A stretch of 64,000 nucleotides of DNA, from contig NC_090943.1 of the NCBI RefSeq assembly GCF_040807025.1, forward strand, positions 3,644,356-3,708,355, read 5' to 3'. Below are positions 25,301 through 36,400 of this stretch, in pieces. A program made the position numbers and the translations under genes. The notes below the pieces were generated by a model. That model did not search any database. It saw nothing but the letters and a program-made list of their open reading frames with translations, and was not told where the DNA came from. The stretch's first letter is position 1. Each line of letters begins with the position of its first letter. Origin of the DNA: Struthio camelus (Eukaryota > Chordata > Aves > Struthioniformes > Struthionidae).

Positions 25301-27300
25301 GATTCACCAGTGAGTCACCAAATGTAGGGGCTGGCGTGCACCTCCCTTGCTATTGCTTCTGGAAACTATCCTGCCTCACTGTGGGGAAAGGGGGAGCAGA
25401 TTTTAAGCTAGAAACCCCAGAGCTTGGCCACAGAGCATCCCTAATGGCTAACGTGAACGTCCCTTGCTGCAAATCCTGAATTTGGCCCTCAATAGACATG
25501 GAGAAGAGCTTATTTCCTTTGTATCCAAAGAAACCTTTGGGTGTTTGAAGACTATTTTCATATTATTTGAGTCTGCTTTAAGCTGAACATCTCCCATCCC
25601 TTCAACATTTCTCCAAGGGCCCTGTTTTCAGGGTGCATTTCATCACTGTCTTTGAACCAACAGCAGCCAGGCCATGCCTTCGTAGCAGTGCAGGGTGCTG
25701 GTGACAGTGCTGCAGCAGAGCTAGCCCCGGCATCACCTTCCCACCCTGCTCCCCTTCATGTACCCATCCGCCTCTTCCAAAGAGCCTACTCCTCCCTGAC
25801 ACCTCTGTTTCTGCAGGCCTGCGGCCTGCCCCCTCTGCAGATGTGCGTGGGTATGGCTGGCATCTTCCTGCCCTTGCTCTGCACTTGCCCCCCCACCTGC
25901 CTTTTTTTGCTTTTACACCGCTCATCCAGTCTGCCAAGAGGATTTTGAACAACCAGCCAATCATGCAGCAAATTCGCAGCCTCTTTCTGGCGAGTGTCAC
26001 CATTACATTTAATACGCGCACACAGTTTTCCATAGTGGCAGTCAGTAATTGCAATATTGATGAGTGCTAGAGCCAGGACAGACACTTGTGCAATCAATAC
26101 AGTCTCCTCGTCCAGCAGGGAGACAGGACAACCGCTCTCCGAGCCGTTCTTCCAGTCAGTTCTGCTCATCTGTCGAGATCGAAACAAGTTTGGTGTATAA
26201 AACGCTTTGCACTGGGGTTGGCTCAGGTCTGTCTCGATTTCTCCCCTGTGCAAAGGGGCTGATCTTGCTTTCCCATTTCTTCCAAGCGCTTAGAAAAACT
26301 TGGCAGAACCTCTTGGGAGTCCAGCAGCCTGGTCTGGGCTGCCCTGGGGGACGCACGGTCACCTGCCCTGTCTCGGTGAGCCTGGCACGCTCCTCTGACA
26401 CTGGGGAGAAGTGACCCTTGTTCTTCCACATCCCACCCAAGCAGTCCACAGGAGCCAGCCCAAGGCAGACAGCCGTAAAAATATATTCCCCTGTTCCTCC
26501 TCCACTTCTTGGCCTCCAAAGCCTTTAGGATATTTTGTTCTTCCACACCACCACATCACGAAGCTGATGACCGTGCTTTAATGCCTCTGCAGGAATGACT
26601 CCACTCAGGGCAATAAGAGAGGTCGCATCTTTATTGTATCTGTTTGGGAAGGAAAAGGAGAGGGAGGCAAAATAAACACAGCCACAAGCACCAAAAACCC
26701 CATCACAAACATCCTGAATGAAGCTGGCTGCTCAAGGAATTTCAATTAAATGGCGGGCAGCATCAGCCAGGGAAGAAATGCTAGCAGTATGATTAATGCT
26801 TTGCTTCTTTTACAGGTTAGTAATCCTGTTCACTGCCGAGACGAGTTTAGCTTTGCAGCTGAGCTAATTGTAAATGTTGACTCTTTCACTAAACTTTGCT
26901 GGATAAAGTGCCCACCCTGACACTTCTATTATTACCATTCAGGGCCAGGAATGTCCCCAGTAAAAGCGAGATTACCTTGTTGCTTGCATTGCATTCCTCT
27001 GGGAAATACTTGAACTTAACACAAGGCCATAACCAGTCTGTGCTGTTATGAAGTTTCTGGGACTGTTTTTATTTTGTTTATTTGTTCATTTTTTATGTAC
27101 TAACTGTATTTGTACTAGAAAATTGTGGCGTGTGAGACTGAATCTGTAAGTATTCTTCAGTGTAAATGTTACATCTGGACTGTAGTTAGAATATTGGTCA
27201 AAAGACATTGGTCAAAAGACAAAGATACATCAACCCACCTCTTTGACTGGCTCTTCCGTGTCCGTTACTAATAAAATGGAATAAAACTTACATTTTGTTA
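22336..27300 (+). other. GJC2: Probable long GJC2 3' UTR
   Basis: No coding exon follows the GJC2 stop for several kilobases. The first strong poly(A) arrangement is the pair of AATAAA signals near 27,270. The last 500 bases are U-rich with several TTTTAT elements, typical of a 3' UTR. A weaker AATAAA lies near 24,410. The 3' UTR extent is inferred, and a shorter transcript or an unrelated non-coding unit cannot be excluded. Confidence 0.4.
23334..23433. repeat. TG/TA-rich microsatellite-like tract
   Basis: Interrupted TGTG and TATATG units alternate for about 100 bases. The tract is degenerate and lies within the presumed GJC2 3' UTR. Confidence 0.6.
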
Positions 27301-27320
27301 TAGTATGCAAAGTGTGTGAT
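27270..27320 (+). terminator. GJC2: Candidate GJC2 polyadenylation site
   Basis: Two canonical AATAAA hexamers (27,270-27,275 and 27,280-27,285) are followed 25-50 bases later by a GT-rich stretch (AAGTGTGTGATGTTT), the layout expected for cleavage and polyadenylation on the plus strand. Assignment to GJC2 is inferred from strand and the absence of another upstream gene. Confidence 0.45.
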
Positions 27321-30300
27321 GTTTCCGTGAGAAGGGTGCTGAGTGTTGATGAGAAGAAATTCTTCTCAATCTATTATTTGCCTGTTTTAGTCACATAAGA
27401 GCTCAATTTTCCTAGATACGGTTATAAATCACTGCAAAATATTTTTGCCTTAAGAAACAGTTGACCTTCTGGTTGTTTGGGATGTGTTGTCTCCGTGTGA
27501 TGAATCACTGCCTACGATTCCTTCAGGCATGGAGCTGAAACCACTTAGAGGAGCCTGTATTTCCAAAAGCAAGGGAACTTCGCAGAGTACGCCGAGTTCC
27601 TCAGAATTTGGGGGAATTTGATGGTTCAAGCTGAGTGAATGATGGGAAAGCACTTGTGAGAAAACCTGCCTTTCCAAAAGACCTCAGTTGTTGCTCGCGG
27701 TAAATGGCAGGCAAGTTCATTCACAACTGCTGGGAATCTTCAGGAAACAGTCTGCAGGAAACAGTCAGAAAATCTGGATGGGAATACGCATTTTTCTCTG
27801 TTTCTCTGGCAGCGTGGGGCGGGGGGATTTCTACAATTTCTTTGCTAACTCCAACCAGGAAACAGAAAGGAGCCTGCAGGAAGCCCAAAAGGAACATCAA
27901 TAGTCCAAAGTCCTTTAGCATCTCAGCTCACATCCCTTGCAGGGCTACGTGGAACACCAAAATGGAAGAAAAACTTTGCTAAACAACAAGGTGTTCATCA
28001 AACCAGCAAGGGCTGAGGAATAGGGTAAATTAGCCCTTGCACAGCTGTTTGCTGCTGGGTTGACACCTGGACCTGCTCGGACGTACAAGCACGTTTAGGT
28101 GGCTAGCCTTGCCTTGATACCAGCTACGGCCAAGCAGAAATGAACCCTGTAGCAAGTCTCAACCCCCCATATTCTGGGAATGCGCAGAGCAATTGCAAAA
28201 ACCTCATTTCTTTAGAAAGCCAGGCTAAAAATACCAGTGACTCTCCAGAGTGTCTTTGTCTCTGGCATCACAGGATTCATCTTTTTCATTAGCTGCCCCA
28301 TGCTGCAGATATTATTCCTGTCAGCAGCATCTCACTAGCTCTTAATCATTCCCCTCTGGAAAACAGTAATAACAGCTTTACCTTCACTTTCAGTCCCACC
28401 AGCACTGCTCAGCTGCTTCTGGGCACAGGCTCACTCCTTACAAACTCTGTCTGGCAGCCAGGTTCTCCTGGTGCTGCTTCTCTGTTTTTTGGGGGGGGTG
28501 CAACCGGTTCCCCTTGCAAGTCACCCTATCTTCTAAAGGCCTCAATGGCTTTAACACTGTCCTGTGTTTTCTCTATCATGTGCTGAATAGTAATTGCAAA
28601 TGGATTAGGGTTTATAACAACTAATGTTTTCTTAAGAGACTAGACAGAGAATAGATCAGGTTTCTTACCAGTAGGAGCATCACTGTGGAAGAGCTTTCCC
28701 TTATGAACAGACTCATTGGTTTTAATGTGGTGTGCGTTAAGCATCTGAGTAGGGGTGCATTACCCGATTGCCCTGGACCACAAGGGACTATGGGCAACAG
28801 CTTGTCTAGATTCCCATGTAATTGCAGCTAGCTCTGTGCAGGCAGACTGGTTTCTTTAAACCAGCTGCAATCTGTGTTTCTCCTTCCAAGGTCGCAGGAG
28901 ATCGTCTTGCCCCCAGCGGGGCTGCCAGACCCTGCTCGGGTTTTCTGCAGGCCTGAGTCCCCGCCGACAGCAGCCTGGGATGGGAGCTCCTGGAGGGCGG
29001 CTTGGGGAGTACTTAATGCACAGAGTTAGGGTTGCATAATTGCAGCTTCCATGGACTTGCAGAGGAGAGTTCATGTTTAGGCACAAGCTGGAGAAAATGA
29101 GGTTATTACACCAGCATTCATCTGGAGGGCAGGCTGCTAAGAGACAGCAGATTTATTCCTGATTTATGCTAGCATAGCTGAGACACGGATGAATAAACGC
29201 TGAAGCTGAAGCCTCGCGGGCGGCAGCCACAGGCTGCTCTGCTGCAATGAGCCAGGCAGCCAGCAAAGCCCGACACGGCAGGGTGCAGGGAGGTAAGACA
29301 GCGGAGAGCCGCAGGAGCAACCCGCTGAGTGCCACAAGAGGCTGCCAGCAGCTTGTGCAACCCTCCTGGGGTGGCTGGGGAACAGAATTTCTGCCCTTTA
29401 TCACTGTTTTTGTAGTTGTAAGAAGTGTTTCTGCTTTGTCCTAATGATCTTGCCTGGATGTGAGTTGGATTTCAGTGGCAAGGGGCAGTTGAAGGGCTTT
29501 GGGTTTAGCTGGTAGTAGCTTAGCTCTAGTCACAGCCATGCGCACCCAGCTCCCCTTCCACTATTTCAGAGACCATGAGGAGAAGAGGCACTTTTAACGT
29601 GCAGTTCAGCTGACTTAGTTTACACAAGGCTTCAGGGTGAAATGAAGCACCCTGAAAGCATCCCTTCCCCTCCATGACCTATAAAGGAACCACTTGGGAC
29701 GGCCTCATTTGGGTAGATGAACCTCATGAAGGAGAGGACTGTTTTCCCGGTTTAACTTCAGATATTGTACTCCAGAGAATTGGGTAGAAGTTGACTGAAT
29801 ACAGCAGAGAATTTGTCTTTCAAAATTCCCTGCTGCCTCTGCCAACCCCACTCAGTGCCAAGGTATTTGGATGGGCCTTGGAAGTGTGGACTTGGAGAAG
29901 CAAACTGAGGACACAGACTCTTTTCCTCACACTTTTTTTTTTTGTGTGCAATTGCTAAGCCAAGACTGTGGGTTCAGGTGGTGGGAAGGAGAGGGTCAGT
30001 GACTGCATCTGGGAGCTCCGAAGGCAGGAAAAAGCCCATGTGGCGTCATGCCACACTTGTCGCTTGACACAGCGGGTCAGATGCAAACTCTGCATCAAAT
30101 GTTGTTATCAGAAAAGGGGATGACATTACTCAGTCCCACACTATTAATCCTTTGGGAGAGTATTAGCCAAGTAAAGTATTTATTGTCATGATTCAGAGCA
30201 AGAGTATTTGATCTTCTTTAGAAGGAATGCTGAGCGTAAGCTGCCTGCTGGAGACATTTGCTGGGTCCTGCTGCTGGCTCACTTAAGGTGTGAAGCCTCC

Positions 30301-32063
30301 AAGTTCATCAGTTATATACTCGCTTTACAACCCCCAGCAAAAAAGAGGCCTCTCTACGCCCAAAGCATATTATCTGCAGGCAGACCTCTAACAAACGGCT
30401 GCTGGATTATATTTTCTGATATTTCAGAAGGTTAAACTGGCTGATAGAGGGGTTTCGCACATGCTAGGTTTGGTTGAACGCAGCAGGAGGTGTGGGCGGT
30501 CAGCAGCGCAGGCATGGCAGGGAAGAGGTCTCCTCTTTTCAGCAGCAGTGAGTTGCTGTCTGGGCTGGCCTCGAAATGAAACCCAACCTTGAATTCAGCT
30601 TCAGATCCTAGAACCAGCTTGAAAGCACCCCAGTCACCTAATGTGAAGTGCTGTCCCTATATAAGCTTTGTGCTGTAGACAAAAAATGGGTAGGGAGACA
30701 AAAAGAAACCAGTTGCATCCTGGAAGTCCGAGGTTTTCCTTTTGAAAGGCAACAAGGGAACACTGGGGACATTTAAATACTACTTTATCGGCAGCATAAC
30801 TGTGCCAAAAGGAGAGATACCCTAGGGAAAAGAGAATCAAAGCTGTAAAAATGCAAATAGATTCAGAAATTGGCTTTATGGTTCTTTTCCATTTTCACTT
30901 GTCTTCATATTGCCAACCAGTCCCCTTTTAAAGGCGCTCTGCGGTACTCAATGTAACACGTGCGATGGTTAGGAGGCAGCACAGACCTGCACTGACAGAG
31001 TTGCGAAGGACAGCCACTGCCTGTCTCTGTGTTATGGTAGAGGCAGGAAGGATGGGACACCAGGTAGACATGGGCCAAAGCTGGATCCAGTTGTTGCATC
31101 CAGCTGTTCGTACACAGCACATTTTAGACCTTGGAGTTTCAGACTGGTTGTAATTCCAAATATGTGACTTTCCCTCTTTTTCTGGATCTCTTAAAAGCAA
31201 AGAGCAGTGCATATTCCTGCAACATCCAGGAAGAGAAACAAACGATGGGCATCAGTTCTCTGCATCTTCAGCCCTGATTTAAAGGAAGACAGGTTTCCTC
31301 AGTCCTGTTTTTCATATGCAGCACAGAGATGATGCAACTAGTGTAAGGCCACGCAGAAAGGGCTCCAGCTACCAGTGTGTCCTTCCAGCCGCTTCCTCCA
31401 TGCCATGTCTGTGCTAAGCAGCCTTCACACACGTGCCAGCAGCCAGGCAGAGCGTGTTTGCATGCCCGAGGTCACCTCAGATCACATCTGCCGTCTGTTT
31501 TTATCTCTTCTCCTGCTCTGTTTATGCAGCTGTCCAACAAGAGTCCCCTCTGTGCCGAAGACAGCGCTGAATTCACAGTCGGCGGGGCCATGCTGCTTGT
31601 CATGGGGCACTGCTGGGTGCAGATCTGTTCATGTGCCCTGAGAGGGGGACGTGTGATGGCACATGATAATTTTATCACCGCTGGTGCATGCAGGGAGCAG
31701 TCCCCCCAATCTCGACAGCCAGCTGGTTAAACGTGCTGCCTGCTAAGCTGTAGCTCCCCAAAAACGCACCCTTTGCTCATGGTTTTACATGCAGCCGCTC
31801 ACAGTTCTGTGCTGGCCCTCCAGCACCAGCACGGCCTTTGAGGTTGCACCTCCGGAGAGTGCCTGTCCCAATTAGTGCTGTTCATCGCTCCTCTTTGCAG
31901 CATTTTCTACCGCTGATCCTTCTGCCCTGCCCACAGAGGTGTGCGAGCACTGGTGGTGGCAGCAGCAAGGGGCAGGAACGCTCCTTCACAGGGAGAAATG
32001 GGCTTAAACCAACTCGCTCTGTACTTCTCATGTGGGGCTTTTCACCTCAATGCAACGTAACAG
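27321..32063. other. Gene-free spacer between GJC2 and the ORF upstream of IBA57
   Basis: No recognisable exon, RNA gene or transposon on either strand. There are short open frames without family resemblance, a G9 run near 28,490 and a poly-T run near 29,933. If the ORF ending at 32,320 is a real terminal exon, its upstream exons should lie here, but I could not identify them. Confidence 0.4.
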
Positions 32064-32320
32064 AAACTCCCACTGTCAAACCCTATATTCTAGAACAAAG
32101 CAGTGACGACTTTCCTTCGTTAAAGGAGGAGCGGGGCAGCAGAAGGGTCCTAAAGAAACGGAAGACACAACAGAGCATTAAAAGAAAACGGAAAAAAGGA
32201 CCCTCTGGCGTGGCAGCGTTTTCCAGCACGCTGGCCAAAATATCACTGGAGGAGAATGGGTACGTACCCTATCTGTCCTTCGTTTCCAGAAGATTAAAGG
32301 CTCAACAGAGGAAGGAATGA
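32064..32320 (+). CDS. Unrecognised ORF, possible terminal exon
   Basis: An open frame that can be entered from an AG at 32,062-32,063 and ends at a TGA. The wider frame is open back to 31,838, but the upstream part looks non-coding. The last 85 residues read like a real protein: a short acidic motif (SSDDFPSLKEE), then a strongly basic segment (KKRKTQQSIKRKRKKG) resembling a nuclear or nucleolar signal, then a mixed hydrophobic/basic C-terminus (YVPYLSFVSRRLKAQQRKE). I do not recognise the family. DFPSL-type motifs occur in various RNA-binding proteins, but that is too short to assign. The pyrimidine tract before the acceptor is only moderate and no clear plus-strand poly(A) signal follows. 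It could be a terminal exon, a retrocopy fragment or chance. It ends about 790 bases before the IBA57 start. Confidence 0.3.
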
Positions 32321-32940
32321 CTAAGGGGAGAGGAACGCTGAAAGCAGCCATAAGAGCCTCAGTGAGGCAGCCAGCGTGCTCACCAAGTCAGACAACAGAA
32401 AAATACACTAGGTTGATTTATTTTAAGCCATTTCCTTTACTGCCTTCAGAGCCCAGGTCACATTTCTACTTCAGAGTATTGACACCTCAGTAGGATCTTA
32501 ACCGTATTTCCAGACGGCGGCTGTGAAGTGATCCTACTAGAGAGACGCGCTCCGCCTACGCAATCAAAACCGGCGGAGTTTTTATATCGACGCGCCTTAA
32601 AGATTACGTGTCGCAACGCCGGCTGACAGACCGAAAGCTGCCGTTTCCAGAGGATACCCGGCTTCAAAGCGCGCCCTCTCCTTATTCCTCTTTCTCTGCC
32701 CTCGCACGACCGTTAGGGACAGGTGAAGCACAGCCGGCTGATGCCGCCGCAGCGTCCCGGCCCTGTACGGCTCACCTGCGCCGAGGGCAGAGCTAAGGCT
32801 GCCCGGGCCCAGCTTGGCGATTTGTTTCCATACTCCCCAGGCTCACATGCCTCCAGGGCAAAGCGAGCGCCCGGTTCCCCCCTCACCACAGGGCCGGCTG
32901 AGGGGAGCTGCGCAACGCGCCCGGCTCCCGCCCGCGCGGC

Positions 32941-32972
32941 GGGGGGAGGGGGAGGGGGGAGGGGGGCGGGGC
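32941..32972 (+). promoter_or_regulatory. G-quadruplex-type G tract
   Basis: Five or more runs of four to six G separated by single A or C bases make a textbook intramolecular G-quadruplex candidate on the plus strand. The runs also contain GGGGCGGGG-like Sp1 sites. It sits about 135 bases upstream of the IBA57 ATG. Confidence 0.6.
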
Positions 32973-33053
32973 CTGCGGCGCCCGCGCACCGCCAGCAGGC
33001 GGCGCCCTGAGCGTCTCCTCCTCCTCCTCCTCCTTCCCCCCGACCCACACAAG

Positions 33054-33083
33054 ATGGCGGCGGCTGCCGTGGGGCCGCCGTGA
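33054..33083 (+). CDS. Upstream ORF in the IBA57 leader (9 codons)
   Basis: An ATG with a strong context (A at -3, G at +4) opens a 9-codon frame reading MAAAAVGPP that stops 23 bases before the IBA57 ATG and in a different frame. If the transcript starts upstream of 33,054, ribosomes would meet this uORF first and the main start would need leaky scanning or reinitiation. If transcription starts at the YY1 word itself, as YY1-driven genes often do, it may be absent from the mRNA. Confidence 0.35.
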   Translation: MAAAAVGPP

Positions 33084-33106
33084 CGGAGCGCCGCGGCCTT
33101 GCCGCC

Positions 33107-33405
33107 ATGTTGGTGAGGGCGGGAGGCGGCGGCGCGGTGGCGGCGGGCCTGCGCGGGTTGTGGCGGCGCGGCGGGAGCGGCGGCGCTGCTGCTTCCCCAC
33201 CTCCTCCAGCGGCCGCGGCCGCCTGCTTCCCGCTGGGCCGCGCGCTGCTGCGCGTGCGCGGCGCCGAGGCCGCCCTCTTCCTCCAGGGCCTCCTCACCAA
33301 CGACGTCACGCGGCTCGTCCTGCCCGCCGCGGCCCCGCCGCGCGCCCTCTACGCGCATGCGCTCAACGTCCAAGGCCGCTGCCTCTATGACCTCATCCTC
33401 TACAG
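33107..33405 (+). CDS. IBA57: IBA57 coding exon 1
   Basis: The exon encodes residues 1-99 and two bases of codon 100, ending TACAG before GTGAG. The start is placed at the ATG in GCCGCCATGT. The frame is open for 27 bases upstream but contains no earlier ATG. It covers the presequence and the first conserved block of the fold ([17 protein letters not shown]). It is extremely GC-rich, unlike exons 2 and 3. Confidence 0.93.
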
Positions 33406-36400
33406 GTGAGACCAAGCGGCGGCGGGGGGAGCCGGGAGAGACCACGGCGATGGGGAGGGGGGGGGCCGGCTCCCCGCAAGCCGCGCTGTTGCCGTGGAGA
33501 CGGAGGGGGCCGCGGCAGGGCGGGCGCGGCCTGCTGCCGGCTGGGGCTGCGCGTTGTGTTTTTGGGGATAAGACGGATAAAAGCCCCCCCCCCCCTTCGC
33601 TCCTCCCGTGGCATTTCTGAGAAAACCCCCGCATGCCGTTTACATTCACGTGTAAAAAGGGGCTCGCCCCCCGGATTTCCGACCGCTGGGTGCCAGCCCT
33701 GTGAATCACCACGGCGGATCAGGCTCCCCCTCGGTTTTCAACGCGCCCCTCAGAGCCCTTCCAGAGCCTCGAAGGATATGTCTGGCCTATATCTGAAAGA
33801 AGCGGCTCAGGTTTTCCCCTGCCTTACAGTTAACGTAGTCGTTTACGTGACGGCAAGTGAAGTGGAAGATAATGTTTACACAGTGTAGCCGCTTCGCACA
33901 GGCGGACCTGGAGGGCTGCAGCGTAAGTCGATGCAAAATCAGGCTCCCTCGCCTGACATCAGTTCGCTTGTTAACGCGAGTTACCGGTAGCAACTAGGGG
34001 AAGACACAGCTGAATGAAACCCTAGGCTTTGTCCAGTGATCTAATTGCCAGGCCCTTTCAATCTGGAGGAAATGACAGGTGGGTGAGGGGGGGAAAAAAG
34101 GGTGTATCAGCACTGGAAAGATACACTAATATATAACATAATAGTTGAAGCTCTTCGCCATCAGCCATCAGTAATTCCAGCTTTCCTTCCTCCTTAAAAG
34201 TCACCTGGTGTTAGATTAGTGCCAGTGCTAGAGAATAAATTGGGGAAGGGCTCACTGGAAAATAAGGCCTGTTTCCTTCGTCTGGAGAGGGGAGGGCAGC
34301 AGAGTGGAACTGATGGCAGAAAAAGCAAGGTCTGGATGTTTTATTACAGCAAGTGCAGTGCTGTTCTTGAGCGCACCAGCAGTGTTCAGTGAAATTCCAC
34401 AGATGGCTGGACTCAGACGAGGATCAAGATAAAGAGCGCTTGCTTCCTCCGTGGTGGGATTTTGGTTTCTGACCTTTGTGTGTGTTACTTTTTTAGGCTT
34501 CATGAGAGTGCAGAAGAAGAGCCAGACATCCTGCTGGAGTGTGACAGCAGCGTGCTGGACTCCGTAGAAAAACATCTGAAACTGTACAAGATCCGGAGGA
34601 AAGTAAACATTGCCCCCTGCCTTGACCTCTCTTTGTGGGCCGTTATCCCCAGGGAGCAGCCTGGAGACATTGCCAGTTCCCTCAGTAAATGCGCAGGCCA
34701 GACTGTGGTTTTAACTCCTGACCCCAGAACAGAAGTCATGGGCTGGAGACTGATTACCAAAAAAGAAGCAAATCTACTAGATATTATCCCTGGAAGTCAT
34801 ATTGGAAACATTCAGGACTACCACAGGCACAGGTATAAACAAGGTAAAACCAAGTCTTCTTTTACACTCTGTTTTATTGGGTTTTGGAAAATAAATTATT
34901 AGGAAGAATCCATACTCTAAGACGGCGGAAGAAACGAAAGCTGCAGTGATATGTGTGAATGTTTAACATGTTTGTGTGTGCAGTAATTATTTACTATTTT
35001 GAGGATAAAATTTTTCCCATAGTTACAATTCTGTTTTGTGGCAAAATCGATATTTGAGTACAGTTTCCCATTACAAAGGTTATGGGAGTGTGGGTCAAGA
35101 ACACTAATAGGAAAAAAAAAAAAATGAGGATTACTCATTTTCGTAAGAGTAAAACTTCTGTGGTTTGTGTCATTCTGATTATTTTTGGGTTATGCAGAGT
35201 TTGTGTGTTTTCTCTGTTGCTCAGGAAAGAAAAGGAAATGCCCTTAAGTCACTTTGCTAAAAATGTGTTATTAGATTCATGCAGTTAATTCAGAAGCCAA
35301 AGGGTTGTTTGATCTGAGAGGGAACCTGACAGTGAGAGCCCCTGTGCAGGGCTCCCATTGCTCTTACTACATCTACATAGATAGTGAATTAAATTAATTA
35401 ATAGGCTGAAAGATGATGGTCCCCTGCACCTAAATAGTGATCATACTGTCAGTCTATCTGGTACAGAAAAGCAGTGGAAAGTTTGAGCAACTGTTAATGG
35501 GTCAAACTGGACTCGACTGTGGTGGTATGCCACCTTTCTGATATACTAGCATTACTTTTCTGTGCCGCTGCAGAAAGCTGGGTCCAACAGTCTGCCTCAG
35601 AAAACTAATGCTGTTGTGTTATTGGTCAAAAAAAGTGAGTGATTTCACTTACTTACACAGATATTTATCTAGGATCCAAGGCTATGGATGGGGGGTGATA
35701 CCCTGAACACGGCAGCGCTGACATTGGCAGCAAGGAAGCAGCTGAATATGTGTTCCTCATACTGGCAAAAAACCCCAACCAAACAAAAAACTCATACTGT
35801 TTTGAATCTATAAGCACAGGAAGAGGGAGTAGGAATAAGAGCATATCTTTTATCTTAGCATTTCATACTGTATATGGATAGAATATTGTTCAGAGTTTCC
35901 ATCTGTGCTTTAAAAATGATGTGAATGAAGGAGGACGTGAAAAAGATGCCCTAGTGATTTGAGGAACTGACAACATCCTTATAGCTGGCAAGGTAAGAAC
36001 CTTGATAAGGATTTTATGAAAAAGATGGGAACTTGGTGGCCGCCTGTATAGGAAGAAAATGCCAGGTATTGGAGGACTTTTTAAACTGTAAGGGAAGGGG
36101 AACAAGAAGCAGCGATTGGAAGGCATTGACAGACAAAACTGGGTTCATATCTTACAATTTGCTCTCAGCTGTGAAAGGAGGTTTTAGGACAAACTATCGT
36201 GGAGAAAAATGGGCCTCCATCAGCTTATACCTTGTAGTGGAAAATAGATGCGTTTCTGTAAGCGGTGCTTCAGCCAAACAGGTTGTACCCTGCCCAAACA
36301 TTAGAAGTGTAATGACCTTGACAGACTGGCAGTCAAACTGGCTGATCTAATGGTCCTGTTTCGTCTCTAACCATTAGGAACCCGTGAATAGAGGTTGGCC

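Larger units (their letters stand above)
32510..33106 (+). promoter_or_regulatory. IBA57: IBA57 CpG-island promoter and 5' leader
   Basis: A GC- and CpG-rich block with no TATA box immediately precedes the IBA57 start and continues through exon 1. It includes a pure G-rich tract (32,941-32,972), a CTCCTC repeat (33,012-33,033) and the word AAGATGGCGG (33,051-33,060), a YY1 core. A second YY1-type word, GCCGCCATGTTG, covers the start codon itself. Housekeeping mitochondrial genes commonly use such YY1-containing CpG promoters. Confidence 0.65.

Noticed and set aside
25602-26253. Overlapping minus-strand open frames of 150 and 155 codons
   Set aside because: No recognisable domain, composition unlike a conserved protein, no supporting splice sites or CpG start; probably chance frames in the presumed GJC2 3' UTR.
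32713-33712. Long minus-strand frames of 198 and 289 codons across the IBA57 start
   Set aside because: They are mirror frames of CpG-island DNA, rich in Arg, Pro and Ala, and overlap the well-supported IBA57 exon 1.
34462-34902. A single 146-codon gene covering IBA57 exon 2
   Set aside because: The first 12 and last 20 or so codons run into intron sequence; splice sites and homology limit the coding part to 34,497-34,843.
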